From Actinomycetes bacterium (GTDB lineage Bacteria; Actinomycetota; Thermoleophilia; Solirubrobacterales; 70-9), in the NCBI GenBank assembly GCA_016861045.1, contig BOKP01000004.1, forward strand, positions 372,001-436,000: a DNA stretch of 64,000 bases, read 5' to 3'. The first letter of the stretch is position 1; each line of letters starts with the position of its first letter. The notes beneath the pieces are model-generated. The model ran no database searches. It was not told the origin of the DNA and worked only from the letters and a program-made list of their open reading frames with translations. The translations under genes were made by a program, and so were the position numbers. Positions 48,240 through 57,736 of the stretch are shown in pieces.

Positions 48240-49538
48240 CTACGGGGCCGCCTCGGGGGTCGCCCGCTCGGGCGCGGCGGAGCCGAACCGCCGCTTTCCC
48301 CACCTCATCAGCGGTCGCTCGAGCGCATAGAAGCTGATCGCCGCGCAGGCGATCGTCCCCGCCAGGGTCATCACCGCGACGAGCGGGAACTGCCGCGCCG
48401 GCCACCAGCCGGGGACGCCGGCGTCGAACAGGGCGATCAGGACCGGGAACTGCCAGAGGAAGATCCCGTAGGAGATCAACCCGAGCCAGGTCAGGATCGG
48501 GTGGGCGAGAAGGCGTCGCACGGGATCGCGGCGGTGGGAGCCGAACGTGGCCGGCAGGACCACGAGCAGCGCGATCACCCCGAACGCGACGTACTGGATC
48601 CGGTACTGGCCGAGGTCGCCGAGCGGGAAGGCCGAGCTCGGCGCGGGATCCATCACCACCCACGCGAGCCAGAGATAGGCGGCGAGGGCGCCGAGCCATG
48701 GAACCCAGGGATGGGCGGTGACGAGCGCCACCGCCCGCGGCTCGCGGTCGCGCTCCTGCGCCCACACCGACAGGGCCGCGAGGCCGAGGCCGAGCGCGAA
48801 CCACCAGCCGCGGCCGACCGGCGAGTAGAACAGGACCGTCTCGAGGTCGGTGATCGGGACCCGGCTCTGGATGGCGAGCGAGGCGACCGAGATCAGCGCC
48901 AGCACGGCGATCTCCGGAACGAGCCAGCTGCGCCCCCGCCACAGCTTCGCCAGCGACGCCATGCCGATGACGAAGAACGGCAGCAGCGCGTAGAAGAAGA
49001 CCTCCAGCGAGAGGCTCCACGCGGGCGGTATCGCGCAGCGATAGGGGTCGACCGCGCAGGTTCCCTCCGGCGTGAAGACCGGGTAGTTCTGCAGCAGCCC
49101 GTAGTAGACCCACCAGTTGCCGCTGAACGCCCCGGCCATGCCGGGCACGATCGCGGCGATCGTCAGCACGGCCCAGTAGCCGGGAGCGATGCGGAGGAAG
49201 CGCCGCCGCGCGTAGCCCGAGAACGCGGGACGGTCGGCGTGCCGGCGCCGGGCGGCGACGAACGGCCTGTAGAGCAGGAACGCCGAGAGCAGGAAGAAGA
49301 ACGCGACGCCGATGTCGAGATGCGCGACCAGCCGCCCGTGCCAGGTGTCGCTGTAGCCGCCGGTGAAGATCGCGACGTGGACGACGAGGATCGCGATCGC
49401 GGCCACCGCGCGCAGGGAGTCGAAGAGCGGGAACCTGGCGTGGGAGCGCGGCGGTGCCATCGCCGCCGCGACCTCGTCGAGCAGCGCCTCCTCGCGGTGT
49501 CCGCCGGGACCGGTGGAGCCCCGAGCCACTTCGACCAT
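48240..49538 (-). CDS. acyltransferase-3 (OafA/YrhL) membrane protein
   Basis: A 432-aa protein with about ten membrane helices that O-acetylates or acylates cell-surface sugars. The conserved arginine-containing first helix region is ARFPLFDSLRAVAAIAIL and the family histidine is in LVVHVAIFTGG; FFFLLSAFLLYRPF and YARRRFLRIAPGYW are also typical. A close paralogue is at 60202-61488 (both contain IVPGMAGAFSGNWW and YYGLLQNYP). Promoter TAGGAT at 49569-49574 and an AGGAGGG ribosome-binding site precede ATG 49538. Heads the operon acyltransferase-GT2-GT-C. Confidence 0.9.
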   Translation of the reverse strand: MVEVARGSTGPGGHREEALLDEVAAAMAPPRSHARFPLFDSLRAVAAIAILVVHVAIFTGGYSDTWHGRLVAHLDIGVAFFFLLSAFLLYRPFVAARRRHADRPAFSGYARRRFLRIAPGYWAVLTIAAIVPGMAGAFSGNWWVYYGLLQNYPVFTPEGTCAVDPYRCAIPPAWSLSLEVFFYALLPFFVIGMASLAKLWRGRSWLVPEIAVLALISVASLAIQSRVPITDLETVLFYSPVGRGWWFALGLGLAALSVWAQERDREPRAVALVTAHPWVPWLGALAAYLWLAWVVMDPAPSSAFPLGDLGQYRIQYVAFGVIALLVVLPATFGSHRRDPVRRLLAHPILTWLGLISYGIFLWQFPVLIALFDAGVPGWWPARQFPLVAVMTLAGTIACAAISFYALERPLMRWGKRRFGSAAPERATPEAAP

Positions 49539-49568
49539 CGATCAAGCCCTCCTGACCTGAGCGCTGCG

Positions 49569-49574
49569 ATCCTA
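49569..49574 (-). promoter_or_regulatory. -10 hexamer TAGGAT of the acyltransferase/GT2/GT-C operon
   Basis: Minus-strand TAGGAT 30 bases before ATG 49538, with AGGAGGG in between; a leadered promoter. It is divergent from the ASST paralogue promoter at 49632. Confidence 0.4.
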
Positions 49575-49631
49575 CCCCGGCGAGCGCCACCGGCAGGCGG
49601 CTTCACCCGGTGGCGGTCCCGGCGCTGCGGC

Positions 49632-49637
49632 TACCAT
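49632..49637 (+). promoter_or_regulatory. -10 hexamer TACCAT before the second ASST gene
   Basis: TACCAT, ten bases, then GTG 49648 with no ribosome-binding site; likely leaderless. Confidence 0.45.
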
Positions 49638-49647
49638 CCGGGCCCGG

Positions 49648-51102
49648 GTGAGACGGAGGCTCGCGGGGACAGCAGCGCTGATGGCCGGGTGGTCCGTGCT
49701 CGTGGCCCCGGCCCTCGCCTCCGGCGGGCCCGGCATCAGGGCGCTCGGGGCCGACGAGCTCAGCCCCGGCTTCGCCTGGAAGACGCGAACCTACGGGGCC
49801 CGCTGTCGCGGCGGGGCGCTCGACATCAGGGTGCACGCCGGCCACGGCTGGCGGGCCGAGGCCGAGGGACGGAGCGCCCGCCGCGGGAGCCTGCGGCTGC
49901 GGGTGCGGCTCGCGGGCGGACAGGCGGCCTCGGTCTCCTTCGTGCGCCGCGACGGCCGTCGCCGCCGCTACTCGATCCGCTGCCTGCCTGCCGGCTTTCC
50001 CGAGTTCGCCTTCGAGCGGATCCGCGACGGAGGGCCGCGGCTCTTCTTCGTGGCCAACGACGGCTACCTCGCGATCTTCGACCGCAACGGCGCCCCGGTC
50101 TGGTGGTTGCGGGTCGAGGGCGCGGGCGCCGACGGGAAGCTGCTGCCCGACGGGACGATCTCGCTCAACACCGCCGCGGGCCTCGTTGCGGGGGAGTTCG
50201 AGATCCGCAGGCTCGACGGGCGGCTGGTGCGGACGGTCGGAAGCGACGAGAGCACCGACCTGCACGACCTCCAGCTGCTGCCCAACGGCAACTATGTGAT
50301 CGGGACGATGAGCTTCCGCAGCGGAATCGACGCAAGCGCCTTCGGGGGCGCGCCGGACGCGCTCGTGCTCGACATCGCGATCGAGGAGCTGACGCCGGCC
50401 GGCGACGTCGTCCGCCGCTGGGACTCGGGCGAGCACATCGGCCTCGACGAGACCGGTCGCTGGTGGAGCGAGATCGTCACCGACGGGGCGCTCTGGTACG
50501 ACGTCTCGCACTGGAACGCGGTCGAGGTCGACGGCCGCCACATGTACCTCTCGTTCCGCAACACGGACTCGATCTACAAGGTCGATCGCCGGACCGGCGC
50601 GATCATCTGGAAGCTCGGCGGCACCGAGACCCCGGAGAGCCTCGAGGTTCGCGGCGACCCCGGCGGCGGCGACCCGCTCGGCGCCCAGCACGACGTCCGC
50701 GTGCAGCCGAACGGGACGATCACCGTCTTCGACAACCGCACGGGGCTTCCCGACGAGGTCCCGAGGGCGAAGCGGTTCCGGATCGACGAGCGGGCCGGCA
50801 CCGCGACCCTGGTCGAGGCGATCGGCGACCGGCGGGTGACGAGCGCGTTCTGCTGCGGCTCGGCCCGCCGGCTGCCCTCGAAGGAGTGGCTCGTCTCGTG
50901 GGGCAACACCGGCGTCGTAGGGGCCTATGACCGCGACGGGCGGGTGATCTACCGGCTCCTGACCCCGCCGGGCCAGGGGTTCACCTACCGCGCCAACCCG
51001 GTGTCGGCGGGCGAGCTGGAGATCGGCGAGCTGCGTCGGGCGATGGACCGGATCTACGGTGGCCGGCGCGCGCCGGCGCCGTCCGACGGCCCGGCGCCGT
51101 AG
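49648..51102 (+). CDS. secreted arylsulfotransferase (ASST)-fold protein, paralogue
   Basis: A 484-aa protein with the same plan as the one at 42640: signal peptide (RLAGTAALMAGWSVLVAPAL), N-terminal domain with two conserved cysteines and beta-propeller from about 125 (FDRNGAPVWWLRVEGAG, DLHDLQLLPNGNYVIGTM, IWKLGGTETPESLEV, LGAQHDVRVQPNGTITVFDN). Both paralogues share CCGSARRL and the HIGLDETGRWW/HIGLEETGRWW segment. Divergent from the acyltransferase gene. Likely acts on surface polymer outside the membrane; sulfate transfer is an inference from the fold. Confidence 0.85.
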   Translation: MRRRLAGTAALMAGWSVLVAPALASGGPGIRALGADELSPGFAWKTRTYGARCRGGALDIRVHAGHGWRAEAEGRSARRGSLRLRVRLAGGQAASVSFVRRDGRRRRYSIRCLPAGFPEFAFERIRDGGPRLFFVANDGYLAIFDRNGAPVWWLRVEGAGADGKLLPDGTISLNTAAGLVAGEFEIRRLDGRLVRTVGSDESTDLHDLQLLPNGNYVIGTMSFRSGIDASAFGGAPDALVLDIAIEELTPAGDVVRRWDSGEHIGLDETGRWWSEIVTDGALWYDVSHWNAVEVDGRHMYLSFRNTDSIYKVDRRTGAIIWKLGGTETPESLEVRGDPGGGDPLGAQHDVRVQPNGTITVFDNRTGLPDEVPRAKRFRIDERAGTATLVEAIGDRRVTSAFCCGSARRLPSKEWLVSWGNTGVVGAYDRDGRVIYRLLTPPGQGFTYRANPVSAGELEIGELRRAMDRIYGGRRAPAPSDGPAP

Positions 51103-51118
51103 CCGCGGGCCCGCCCGA

Positions 51119-51155
51119 TCGGTCAGAGGGCGATGTGTCGGTCAGAGGGGGATGT
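51119..51155. repeat. imperfect 20-bp tandem duplication over the carboxylase stop codon
   Basis: cggtcagagggcgatgt and cggtcagagggggatgt are tandem with a period of 20 bp across the last codons and stop of the carboxylase beta gene. It duplicates the stop region only; the protein's own end is complete. Confidence 0.5.
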
Positions 51156-52710
51156 TGCCGTGCTTGCGCTGCGGCTGGGAGACCCGCTTGGTCTGCAGCG
51201 TGTGCAGGGCGCGAATCAGCTTCGGGCGGGTGTCACGGGGCTCGATCACGTCGTCGATGTAGCCGCGCTCGGCCGCCGAGTAGGGGTTCGCGAAGCGCGC
51301 CTTGTAGTCGTCCATCAGCTTTCGCCGGCGCTCCTCGGGGGTCGGCGACTGCGACAGGTCCTTGCGGTAGATGATGTTGACGGCGCCCTCGGGCCCCATC
51401 ACCGCGACCTCCGCCGTCGGCCAGGCGAAGTTGAAGTCGGCGAGCATGTGCTTGGAGTTCATGACGTCGTAGGCGCCGCCGTAGGCCTTGCGGGTGACGA
51501 CGGTCAGCTTCGGGACGGTCGCCTCGGTGAACGCGTAGAGGAGCTTGGCGCCGTGGCGGATGATCCCGTTCCACTCCTGCGAGGTGCCGGGGAGAAAGCC
51601 CGGGACGTCGGTGAACGTGACGAGCGGGACGTTGAAGGCGTCGCAGGTGCGGACGAACCGGGCCGCCTTCTCCGACGACTCGATGTCGAGGACGCCGGCG
51701 AGGTGCATCGGCTGGTTGCCGACGATCCCGACCGGGAAGCCGTCGAGGCGCGAGAAGCCGCAGATGATGTTGCGCGCGAAGTGCTCGTGGACCTCGAAGA
51801 ACTCGCCGTCGTCGACGATCAGCGAGATCACGTCGCGCATGTCGTACGGCTTCTGCGGGTCGGCGGGGACGATCGCGTCGAGGCCGGGATCGCGGCGCTC
51901 GGGGTCGTCGAACGGCTCGACCCGCGGCGGCGTCTCGAGGTTGTTCGACGGCAGGAACCCGAGCAGGTAGCGGACGTCCTCGAGGCAGCTCTCCTCGTCC
52001 TCGGCGGCGAAGTGGGCGACTCCCGACTTCGTGTTGTGGGTCATCGCGCCGCCGAGCTCCTCGAACTCGACCTCCTCGCCGGTCACCGTCCTGATCACGT
52101 CGGGACCGGTGATGAACATGTGCGAGGTCTCCTTGACCATGAAGATGAAGTCGGTCATCGCCGGCGAGTAGACGGCGCCGCCCGCGCACGGCCCCATGAT
52201 CACGCTGACCTGCGGGATCACGCCCGAGCACCGGACGTTGCGGACGAAGACGTCGCCGTAGCCTCCGAGCGAGACGACGCCCTCCTGGATCCGGGCGCCG
52301 CCGGAGTCGTTGAGGCCGATCACCGGCGCGCCGACCTTGGCCGCCATGTCCATCACCTTGACCATCTTCTCGGCCATCACCTCGCCGAGCGATCCGCCGA
52401 ACACCGTGAAGTCCTGGCTGAAGACGAACACGGTGCGGCCGTCGATCTGCCCGTAGCCGGTGACCACGGCGTCGCCCCAGGGCCGGTTCTTCTCCATGTC
52501 GAAGTCGGAGGTCCGGTGGCGGACGAAGGTGTCGAGCTCCTCGAAGCTGCCTGGGTCGAGCAGCTTCTCGATCCGCTCCCGCGCGGTCAGCTTCCCCTTC
52601 GCGTGCTGCTTCTCGACGGCGGCCTCCGAGGCCGAGTGGACCGCCGCCTCGCGGAGCTCGCGGAGGTGGTTGAGCTTCTCCTCGAAGGTCTCGGGGTTCG
52701 AAGCACGCAC
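51142..52710 (-). CDS. acyl-CoA carboxylase beta subunit (propionyl/acetyl-CoA carboxylase carboxyltransferase)
   Basis: A 522-aa carboxyltransferase subunit that moves the carboxyl group from biotin to acetyl- or propionyl-CoA. The N-terminal half has [40 protein letters not shown] and [20 protein letters not shown] (acyl-CoA and oxyanion glycines); the C-terminal half [39 protein letters not shown] and [13 protein letters not shown]. AccD5/PccB type. GTG 52710 is taken as start, giving the usual length. No biotinylated alpha subunit is seen; the small epsilon-like gene at 42312 could be its partner. Confidence 0.95.
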   Translation of the reverse strand: MRASNPETFEEKLNHLRELREAAVHSASEAAVEKQHAKGKLTARERIEKLLDPGSFEELDTFVRHRTSDFDMEKNRPWGDAVVTGYGQIDGRTVFVFSQDFTVFGGSLGEVMAEKMVKVMDMAAKVGAPVIGLNDSGGARIQEGVVSLGGYGDVFVRNVRCSGVIPQVSVIMGPCAGGAVYSPAMTDFIFMVKETSHMFITGPDVIRTVTGEEVEFEELGGAMTHNTKSGVAHFAAEDEESCLEDVRYLLGFLPSNNLETPPRVEPFDDPERRDPGLDAIVPADPQKPYDMRDVISLIVDDGEFFEVHEHFARNIICGFSRLDGFPVGIVGNQPMHLAGVLDIESSEKAARFVRTCDAFNVPLVTFTDVPGFLPGTSQEWNGIIRHGAKLLYAFTEATVPKLTVVTRKAYGGAYDVMNSKHMLADFNFAWPTAEVAVMGPEGAVNIIYRKDLSQSPTPEERRRKLMDDYKARFANPYSAAERGYIDDVIEPRDTRPKLIRALHTLQTKRVSQPQRKHGNIPL

Positions 52711-52757
52711 GGGAAGCGGCAGTCTAGCCCCAGGGAGAGGTCCGATCCGGCTCGGGC

Positions 52758-53468
52758 TCAGACGGGCGGCGGGGCCGTGCCGAGCAGGCTCGAGACGTCG
52801 AAGGCGCCCGGGCTCAGCGGCGCTTCGCCACGGGTGATGCTCACGTCCCTGCCGTCGGCGCTGAGGTCCGCTGCGAGCCCGGGAACCGTCGCGCTCGCGA
52901 GGACGATCTCGACGACCAGCCGGCTCAGGGGGATCTCGGGGACCCACTCCGCCGTCTCCTCCCTGCCGAGCGGCACGTGCCCCCAGCGCCAATCCTCGAT
53001 CACGTAGACCCCGCCCGCCCGGAGTCGCGGGAAGAGCTCGTTGAAGGACCGTCGCGCCGGCTCGTACAGGTGCGCGCAGTCATCGACCACGAGGTCGAGC
53101 GCCTCGTCGCCGAACTCCTCGTCGGCGATCCGCGCCAGCTCCGCCCGGTCGCCCTGGTCGACGCCGCCGAAGACCCTGACGGCGTCGCCGAGCCCGATCG
53201 CCGCCGCGCGCCGCTCGACGCGCTCGCGGACCTGGGCCAGCGGCTCGAGGTCGATCGAGACGAGCTTCCGGGGCCGGGCCAGCTCGGCGAAGAGGATCGT
53301 GCTGCCGCCGTCGTTCATTCCGAGCTCGAAGATCCGCTCGGGCTCGAGCCGGCGGAACAGCTCCACGTAGCCGTCGATCTCCGCCCGGAACTTGAAGACG
53401 AAGAAGTCGCTCCCGCCCTCGCTCCCGCCGCCGCCCCGATCGCCGCGCTCGAAGAAGTCCGCCGGCAT
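52758..53468 (-). CDS. CmcI-like SAM-dependent methyltransferase/hydroxylase family protein
   Basis: A 236-aa protein with the Rossmann-like core of the cephalosporin CmcI family: [53 protein letters not shown] and [13 protein letters not shown]. Substrate unknown. The ATG at 53466-53468 is the first standard start, but coding-like sequence (RWIGGDRFSLGRTTFQA) continues without a stop for about 30 codons upstream to a TAA, with no ATG, GTG or TTG available; an ATC or other rare start is possible. A related protein is encoded at 62891. Confidence 0.8.
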   Translation of the reverse strand: MPADFFERGDRGGGGSEGGSDFFVFKFRAEIDGYVELFRRLEPERIFELGMNDGGSTILFAELARPRKLVSIDLEPLAQVRERVERRAAAIGLGDAVRVFGGVDQGDRAELARIADEEFGDEALDLVVDDCAHLYEPARRSFNELFPRLRAGGVYVIEDWRWGHVPLGREETAEWVPEIPLSRLVVEIVLASATVPGLAADLSADGRDVSITRGEAPLSPGAFDVSSLLGTAPPPV

Positions 53469-53611
53469 CGCCTGGAAGGTCGTCCGGCCGAGCGAGAAGC
53501 GGTCGCCGCCGATCCAGCGGGGCGCCCGGGGCCGCCTGGGTCTGATTCCGAACGGCGCGATGCCCGGACCTTAGTGCGAACCGGATCCGAGCAGGCCCCG
53601 GCCGCGGGCGC

Positions 53612-54511
53612 TCAGATCCTGCGGGCCTCGACGTAGACCGTGCCGCCGCGGCGGAGCGGGATCTCGGCCGCCGCCCCGGCGGCGGCGAGCGGGAGCAGGA
53701 TCGCGCCGGCCGCCAGGGAGGCGATGCGCCGGGCGGGGGTGAGGGGCGCGAGCCGGGCCTCGGGGCGGCGCAGCGCCTGGTAGAGGTCGAGCCCGCCGGG
53801 TAGGGAGGCGACGAGGCCGGCCAGCCAGCCGATCACGACCTGGCCGGCGCGCAGGTGGGAGACGGCCTCGACCCGGAACCCGTCGTCCCCGAGCCCGGTG
53901 GTGAGGGTCGCGGTGGAGAGGTGGACGAGGTGGCGGGGGATGTCGAGGTGGAGCCAGCGGTCGCCGAACAGGCGCGCCTGGATCGATCCGGTGTTCGGCA
54001 CGGCGACGATCAGGACGCCGCCCGGGGCCAGCAGGCGGGCCGCCTCGCGGATCGCGGCTCGCGGCCGCGGCAGGTGCTCGAGCGAGTGCCAGAAGACCAC
54101 CGCGGCCCATCCGTCCCCGCGCCGGACCGCCTCGATCGACCCATCGACGAAATCCCCGCGCTTCGCCCCGCGCTCGAGCCCGGTGACCTCCCGCCCGCGG
54201 GCGGCGAGCGCGTCGAGGAGCGTCCCCTCGCCGGCGCCGACGTCGAGGATCGGGCCCGGCGGCGCGATCTCGTCGAGGCGGCGTGCGAGCAGGCCGCGCG
54301 TCCGCCCGAGGATCGCGTCGCCGGCGAAGTTGAAGCGGCCGCCGCCCGCGGGCCTGTACCAGTCGCCGTAGGCGGCCTCGAGCTCGGCGTCGTCCGGGCG
54401 CGGGTCGGTCGTCGCGGCGCCGCAGCGGCGGCAGCCCGTGCGGCGGTCGAGGCGCTGGGAGCCGCCGTCGAACGGCGCCCCGCACCAGGCGCACGCCTCG
54501 GCGGGCCTCAT
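53612..54511 (-). CDS. zinc-ribbon SAM-dependent methyltransferase
   Basis: A 299-aa protein: N-terminal zinc ribbon (CAWCGAPF and CRRCGAATTDP), then a Methyltransf_23 domain with ILDVGAGEGTLLDAL, FWHSLEHLPRPRAAIREAAR and VPNTGSIQARLFGDRW, and one or two C-terminal hydrophobic helices (IASLAAGAILLPLAAAG). The plan matches methyltransferases found in polysaccharide and lipid gene sets. ATG 54509-54511 overlaps the upstream methyltransferase stop (ATGA). Confidence 0.88.
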   Translation of the reverse strand: MRPAEACAWCGAPFDGGSQRLDRRTGCRRCGAATTDPRPDDAELEAAYGDWYRPAGGGRFNFAGDAILGRTRGLLARRLDEIAPPGPILDVGAGEGTLLDALAARGREVTGLERGAKRGDFVDGSIEAVRRGDGWAAVVFWHSLEHLPRPRAAIREAARLLAPGGVLIVAVPNTGSIQARLFGDRWLHLDIPRHLVHLSTATLTTGLGDDGFRVEAVSHLRAGQVVIGWLAGLVASLPGGLDLYQALRRPEARLAPLTPARRIASLAAGAILLPLAAAGAAAEIPLRRGGTVYVEARRI

Positions 54512-55278
54512 CGCCGCGGGCCGCGGCAGACCGCGCAGACGTCGAGCGCGTCCGCGAGGTCGTCGCCGCGCAGCTCGAAGTCGTCGGCGTCGATCGCGGC
54601 GGCGCGGGGATCGTCGTCGCCGCGGTGGCGGTTGAGCATGATGTCGTAGAGGCGCCGCTTCGCCCGCAGCGGCACGAGCCGGCGCAGGCGCAGCGGGTCG
54701 AGGCGGAGGAGCCGGTCGAGGGTCGCCCGCTCGGAGTCGAAGATCTCCATGTAACGCTCGGAGCCGAAGATCCCGAGGATCTCGACCCGCTCGAACCGCC
54801 GCTCGCAGAGGGCCCGCAGCTCGTCGGAGTCGAACTCGACGTAGTGGTAGGGATCGATGATCTCGTCGGGCCGCCCCAGCGTCAGCCGGTTCGGCGTGAC
54901 GAAGACGGCGACGCCGTCGTCGGTCAGGACGCGGCAGACCTCGGCGAGGACGCGATCGGGGTCCGGCACGTGCTCGAGCGACTGGACCGAGAGCGCCGAG
55001 GGGAACGCGCGGTCGGCGAACGGGAGCTCGCGCATGTCGGCGACGACCGTCTCGCGGTCCTGCCCCGCGAGGGCGCCGGCGTCGATGTCGACGCCGACGG
55101 TCTCGCGCGGCGCCAGCAGGTGGAAGCTGTGGCCGACGCCGCAGCCGAGATCGAGGACCCGGCCGTCGCCCAGGTACGGCTCGCCGAGCTTGTAGGCGGC
55201 GACGTGGCGCTGCCAGGTCGGGTTGAAGCCGGCCTCGGGGCTCGCGACGCGCTCGCCGGTGACCTTCATCGGCGGCAT
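54508..55278 (-). CDS. SAM-dependent methyltransferase (Methyltransf_11 type)
   Basis: A 256-aa methyltransferase: VLDLGCGVGHSFHLLAP (motif I), VGVDIDAGAL, SALSVQSLEHVPDPDRVLAE and VFVTPNRLTLGRP with an AdoMet-binding C-lobe. The C-terminus ends ALDVCAVCRGPRR, a Cys pair. ATG 55278 is used (an internal ATG at 55269 is an alternative). It overlaps the zinc-ribbon methyltransferase gene by four bases, so the two act together, probably in polymer or glycolipid methylation. Confidence 0.88.
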   Translation of the reverse strand: MPPMKVTGERVASPEAGFNPTWQRHVAAYKLGEPYLGDGRVLDLGCGVGHSFHLLAPRETVGVDIDAGALAGQDRETVVADMRELPFADRAFPSALSVQSLEHVPDPDRVLAEVCRVLTDDGVAVFVTPNRLTLGRPDEIIDPYHYVEFDSDELRALCERRFERVEILGIFGSERYMEIFDSERATLDRLLRLDPLRLRRLVPLRAKRRLYDIMLNRHRGDDDPRAAAIDADDFELRGDDLADALDVCAVCRGPRR

Positions 55279-55355
55279 CGTCTCAGGTCCGCCCGCGAGC
55301 GGCAGCGACGCCGAGATCGGCGCAGCCTGCGCGCGTTGCGGATAACAATGTCGGC

Positions 55356-57731
55356 GTGGAGACGCACGCCACGGCCGCGGTGCCCCGGTCCGGGCCGGAC
55401 CCCCGACGGGACGCCCGCGGCCCCGCGACGCTCGCCGACGCGGCGGCGCTGACCGCGGCGGCGGTGCTGGCCGCGGCGCTGGCGCTGGCCTCGGCCGCCT
55501 ACGTCCTGCTGCCCCCGATCGAGCTTCCCGAGCCGTTCGAGGACCATCACCAGACGGCCGAGACGTTCGTCTTCCTGGTCACGCTCGTGCTCGTCCTGCC
55601 CTTGGCGGTGTGGGGGGTCCCGCCCCTGGCCGATCGCATCGCGGGCAGGTCCCGCTCCGCCGCCGCCGGGGCCGCCGCGCTGGCCTGCGCGACGCTGGCC
55701 GCGGGCCTCGTGCTCGTGCGCGTCTCGACGGCTCTGCCCTGGGGCGGCGGGATGCCGACGCTGCTCGTGGTGACGGCCCTGTGGTGGGTCGGCGTCGGGG
55801 TGCTCGTCGCAAGGGCCGCCGCCGCCGGCGTCGGGCCGCTCGAACGGGCCGGCGCCCGGGCCGGCGCCGTCTGGGCGGCGACCGCGGCGCTGATGCTCGC
55901 CGTGATCGCCTCCTTCGCGATCTGGAGCTCGGTCTCGCTCCTCGTGCTCGCGGCCGCGGTCGCGGCCGCGGCCGCGGGGCTGGGCGCGGTCGGGCGCCGC
56001 GTGCCGCCCGCGCCGACCCGGCTCGGGCGGCTGATCGATCTGGCGATGGTCGGGCTCCTGCTCTTGGCCGTGCCGAACCTCGTTGTCCTGCGGCCCGACG
56101 TCGCCGCGGAGAGCTTCCTCACCCTGACGATCGACATGCACCAGAACTTCTTCGTCGCGCCGGCGAGCGACCTGCTGGCCGGCGGCACCCTCCTCGTCGA
56201 CACCTTCTCCCAATACGGCGTGGTGTCGATCGCCTTCATCGCCGGCTGGTTCGACCTCGTCGGCGTCGGCAACGGCACGCTCGGCCTTCTCGAGGGCCTG
56301 ATGAGCGCCCTGGTCTTCGCCGCCGGCTACCTCGTGGTCCGGGCGTCCGGGGCCGGCAGGGCCCTCGCGATCACGGGCTTCGCGGTCGCGACCGTCGTCC
56401 TCGTCTTCGGCCTCGTCTACCCGGTCGGAGGCCTGCTTCAGCACGGGGCGATCCGCTTCGGGATGCCGATGGCGATCCTGGCGGCGGCGGCCGCCGAGCT
56501 CCGGTTCGAGCGATTCGCGGCGCCGGCCCGCGTGGCGGCCCTCGCGATCGTCGGGCTCTCGTCGGTCTGGGCGCTCGAGGCGTTCGGCTACACGGCCTTC
56601 ACCTTCGCCGCTGTGGTCGCCGCCGGGGCCGTCCTGGAGCCCGCGGGCGGGCGCCTCCGGCAGGCAGCCCGGCGCGCCGTCGCGGCGGTCGCCGCATGCA
56701 TCGCCGCGCACCTGATCCTCGCCGTGGCGACGCTCGCGATCGCGGGCAGCCTTCCCGACTGGGCCGTCTATCTCGCCACCCTGCGCGAGTTCCTGGGCGG
56801 ACGGATCGGGGAGCTGACCTACGACTTCTCGGCCTGGTCGCCGGGCCTGGCGGTGGGAGCCCTCTACGCCGTCTCCGCGATCGGCGTCGCGCTGCTCGTC
56901 CTGCGCCGGCCCGAGGTCGCTCTCGGGGAGCGGACCGCGGTCGTCCTGCTGGCCGGCTCGACGGCCTACGGGATCGCCCTGTTCAGCTACCTGGTCAACC
57001 GCTCGGCCGATCACATCGTCCCGTACGTCAGCCTCCCCGCGTTCATGGTCGTGATGATCTGGCTCGGCCTGCTCGGACGGACGGTCGGGGTCGACGCCAG
57101 GCCCGTGCGGGCGCTGCTGGCGCTCGCCCTCGGCGCGTCGGCGCTGATGGTCTCGACCTCCTGGTCCTCGGTCGATCTCAGGCTGTCGCAGTCGGCGCTG
57201 GCCCATCTCGTGCCCGGCGGGCAGTCGACCCGGGCCGCGCTCGCGCGCCTTCGACACATGCCGGAGCTGGCCCCGGGCGCGGACCAGGCGGAGCTCCTGC
57301 TCGCCCGCTACTGGGCGGGCAGGACCCGGGCCCTGGTGGTCACGGAGCCCGACCGCGGGATCGAGGCGCTCGCGCAGACGGGGCTCCGGAACCTGCTTCC
57401 GCTCACCAACCCGCTGGAGAGCAGCTTCGTCCCGGCCCAGAGCCTCGAGCGGCTCGACCAGGCCCTGGCGGAGATCGAGCCGGGCGAGCTGATGCTCACC
57501 GACGAGAACGCGCTGAGCACCTTCGTGAGGCTTCAACGGAACCCGGACCAGATGCCGCGAACCGCCGCCGAGCTCGATCCGCTCAGCCCGGAGGCGCTGC
57601 GGTTCGTCGCGCCCGGCGGGCTCGCCCTGCTTCAGAAGTACGCGCTCGGGCGGCTCGGCGAGCGCTTCGACGCGAAGGTCGTCGCGCGGAGCGAGGGCGG
57701 CCTGCTGGTCGTCGAGCTCGTCCCCCGCTGA
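55356..57731 (+). CDS. large polytopic membrane protein
   Basis: A 791-aa protein with about 14-16 hydrophobic helices, starting at GTG 55356, and an extracytoplasmic C-terminal domain of about 160 residues. The loop TIDMHQNFFVAPASDLLAGG followed by SQYGVVSIAFIAGWF is typical of hypothetical actinobacterial membrane proteins placed in glycan clusters; GT-C fold is plausible. No catalytic DE loop of the GT39 kind was seen. Function unassigned. Divergent from the methyltransferase pair. Confidence 0.7.
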   Translation: METHATAAVPRSGPDPRRDARGPATLADAAALTAAAVLAAALALASAAYVLLPPIELPEPFEDHHQTAETFVFLVTLVLVLPLAVWGVPPLADRIAGRSRSAAAGAAALACATLAAGLVLVRVSTALPWGGGMPTLLVVTALWWVGVGVLVARAAAAGVGPLERAGARAGAVWAATAALMLAVIASFAIWSSVSLLVLAAAVAAAAAGLGAVGRRVPPAPTRLGRLIDLAMVGLLLLAVPNLVVLRPDVAAESFLTLTIDMHQNFFVAPASDLLAGGTLLVDTFSQYGVVSIAFIAGWFDLVGVGNGTLGLLEGLMSALVFAAGYLVVRASGAGRALAITGFAVATVVLVFGLVYPVGGLLQHGAIRFGMPMAILAAAAAELRFERFAAPARVAALAIVGLSSVWALEAFGYTAFTFAAVVAAGAVLEPAGGRLRQAARRAVAAVAACIAAHLILAVATLAIAGSLPDWAVYLATLREFLGGRIGELTYDFSAWSPGLAVGALYAVSAIGVALLVLRRPEVALGERTAVVLLAGSTAYGIALFSYLVNRSADHIVPYVSLPAFMVVMIWLGLLGRTVGVDARPVRALLALALGASALMVSTSWSSVDLRLSQSALAHLVPGGQSTRAALARLRHMPELAPGADQAELLLARYWAGRTRALVVTEPDRGIEALAQTGLRNLLPLTNPLESSFVPAQSLERLDQALAEIEPGELMLTDENALSTFVRLQRNPDQMPRTAAELDPLSPEALRFVAPGGLALLQKYALGRLGERFDAKVVARSEGGLLVVELVPR

Positions 57732-57736
57732 GCGGG

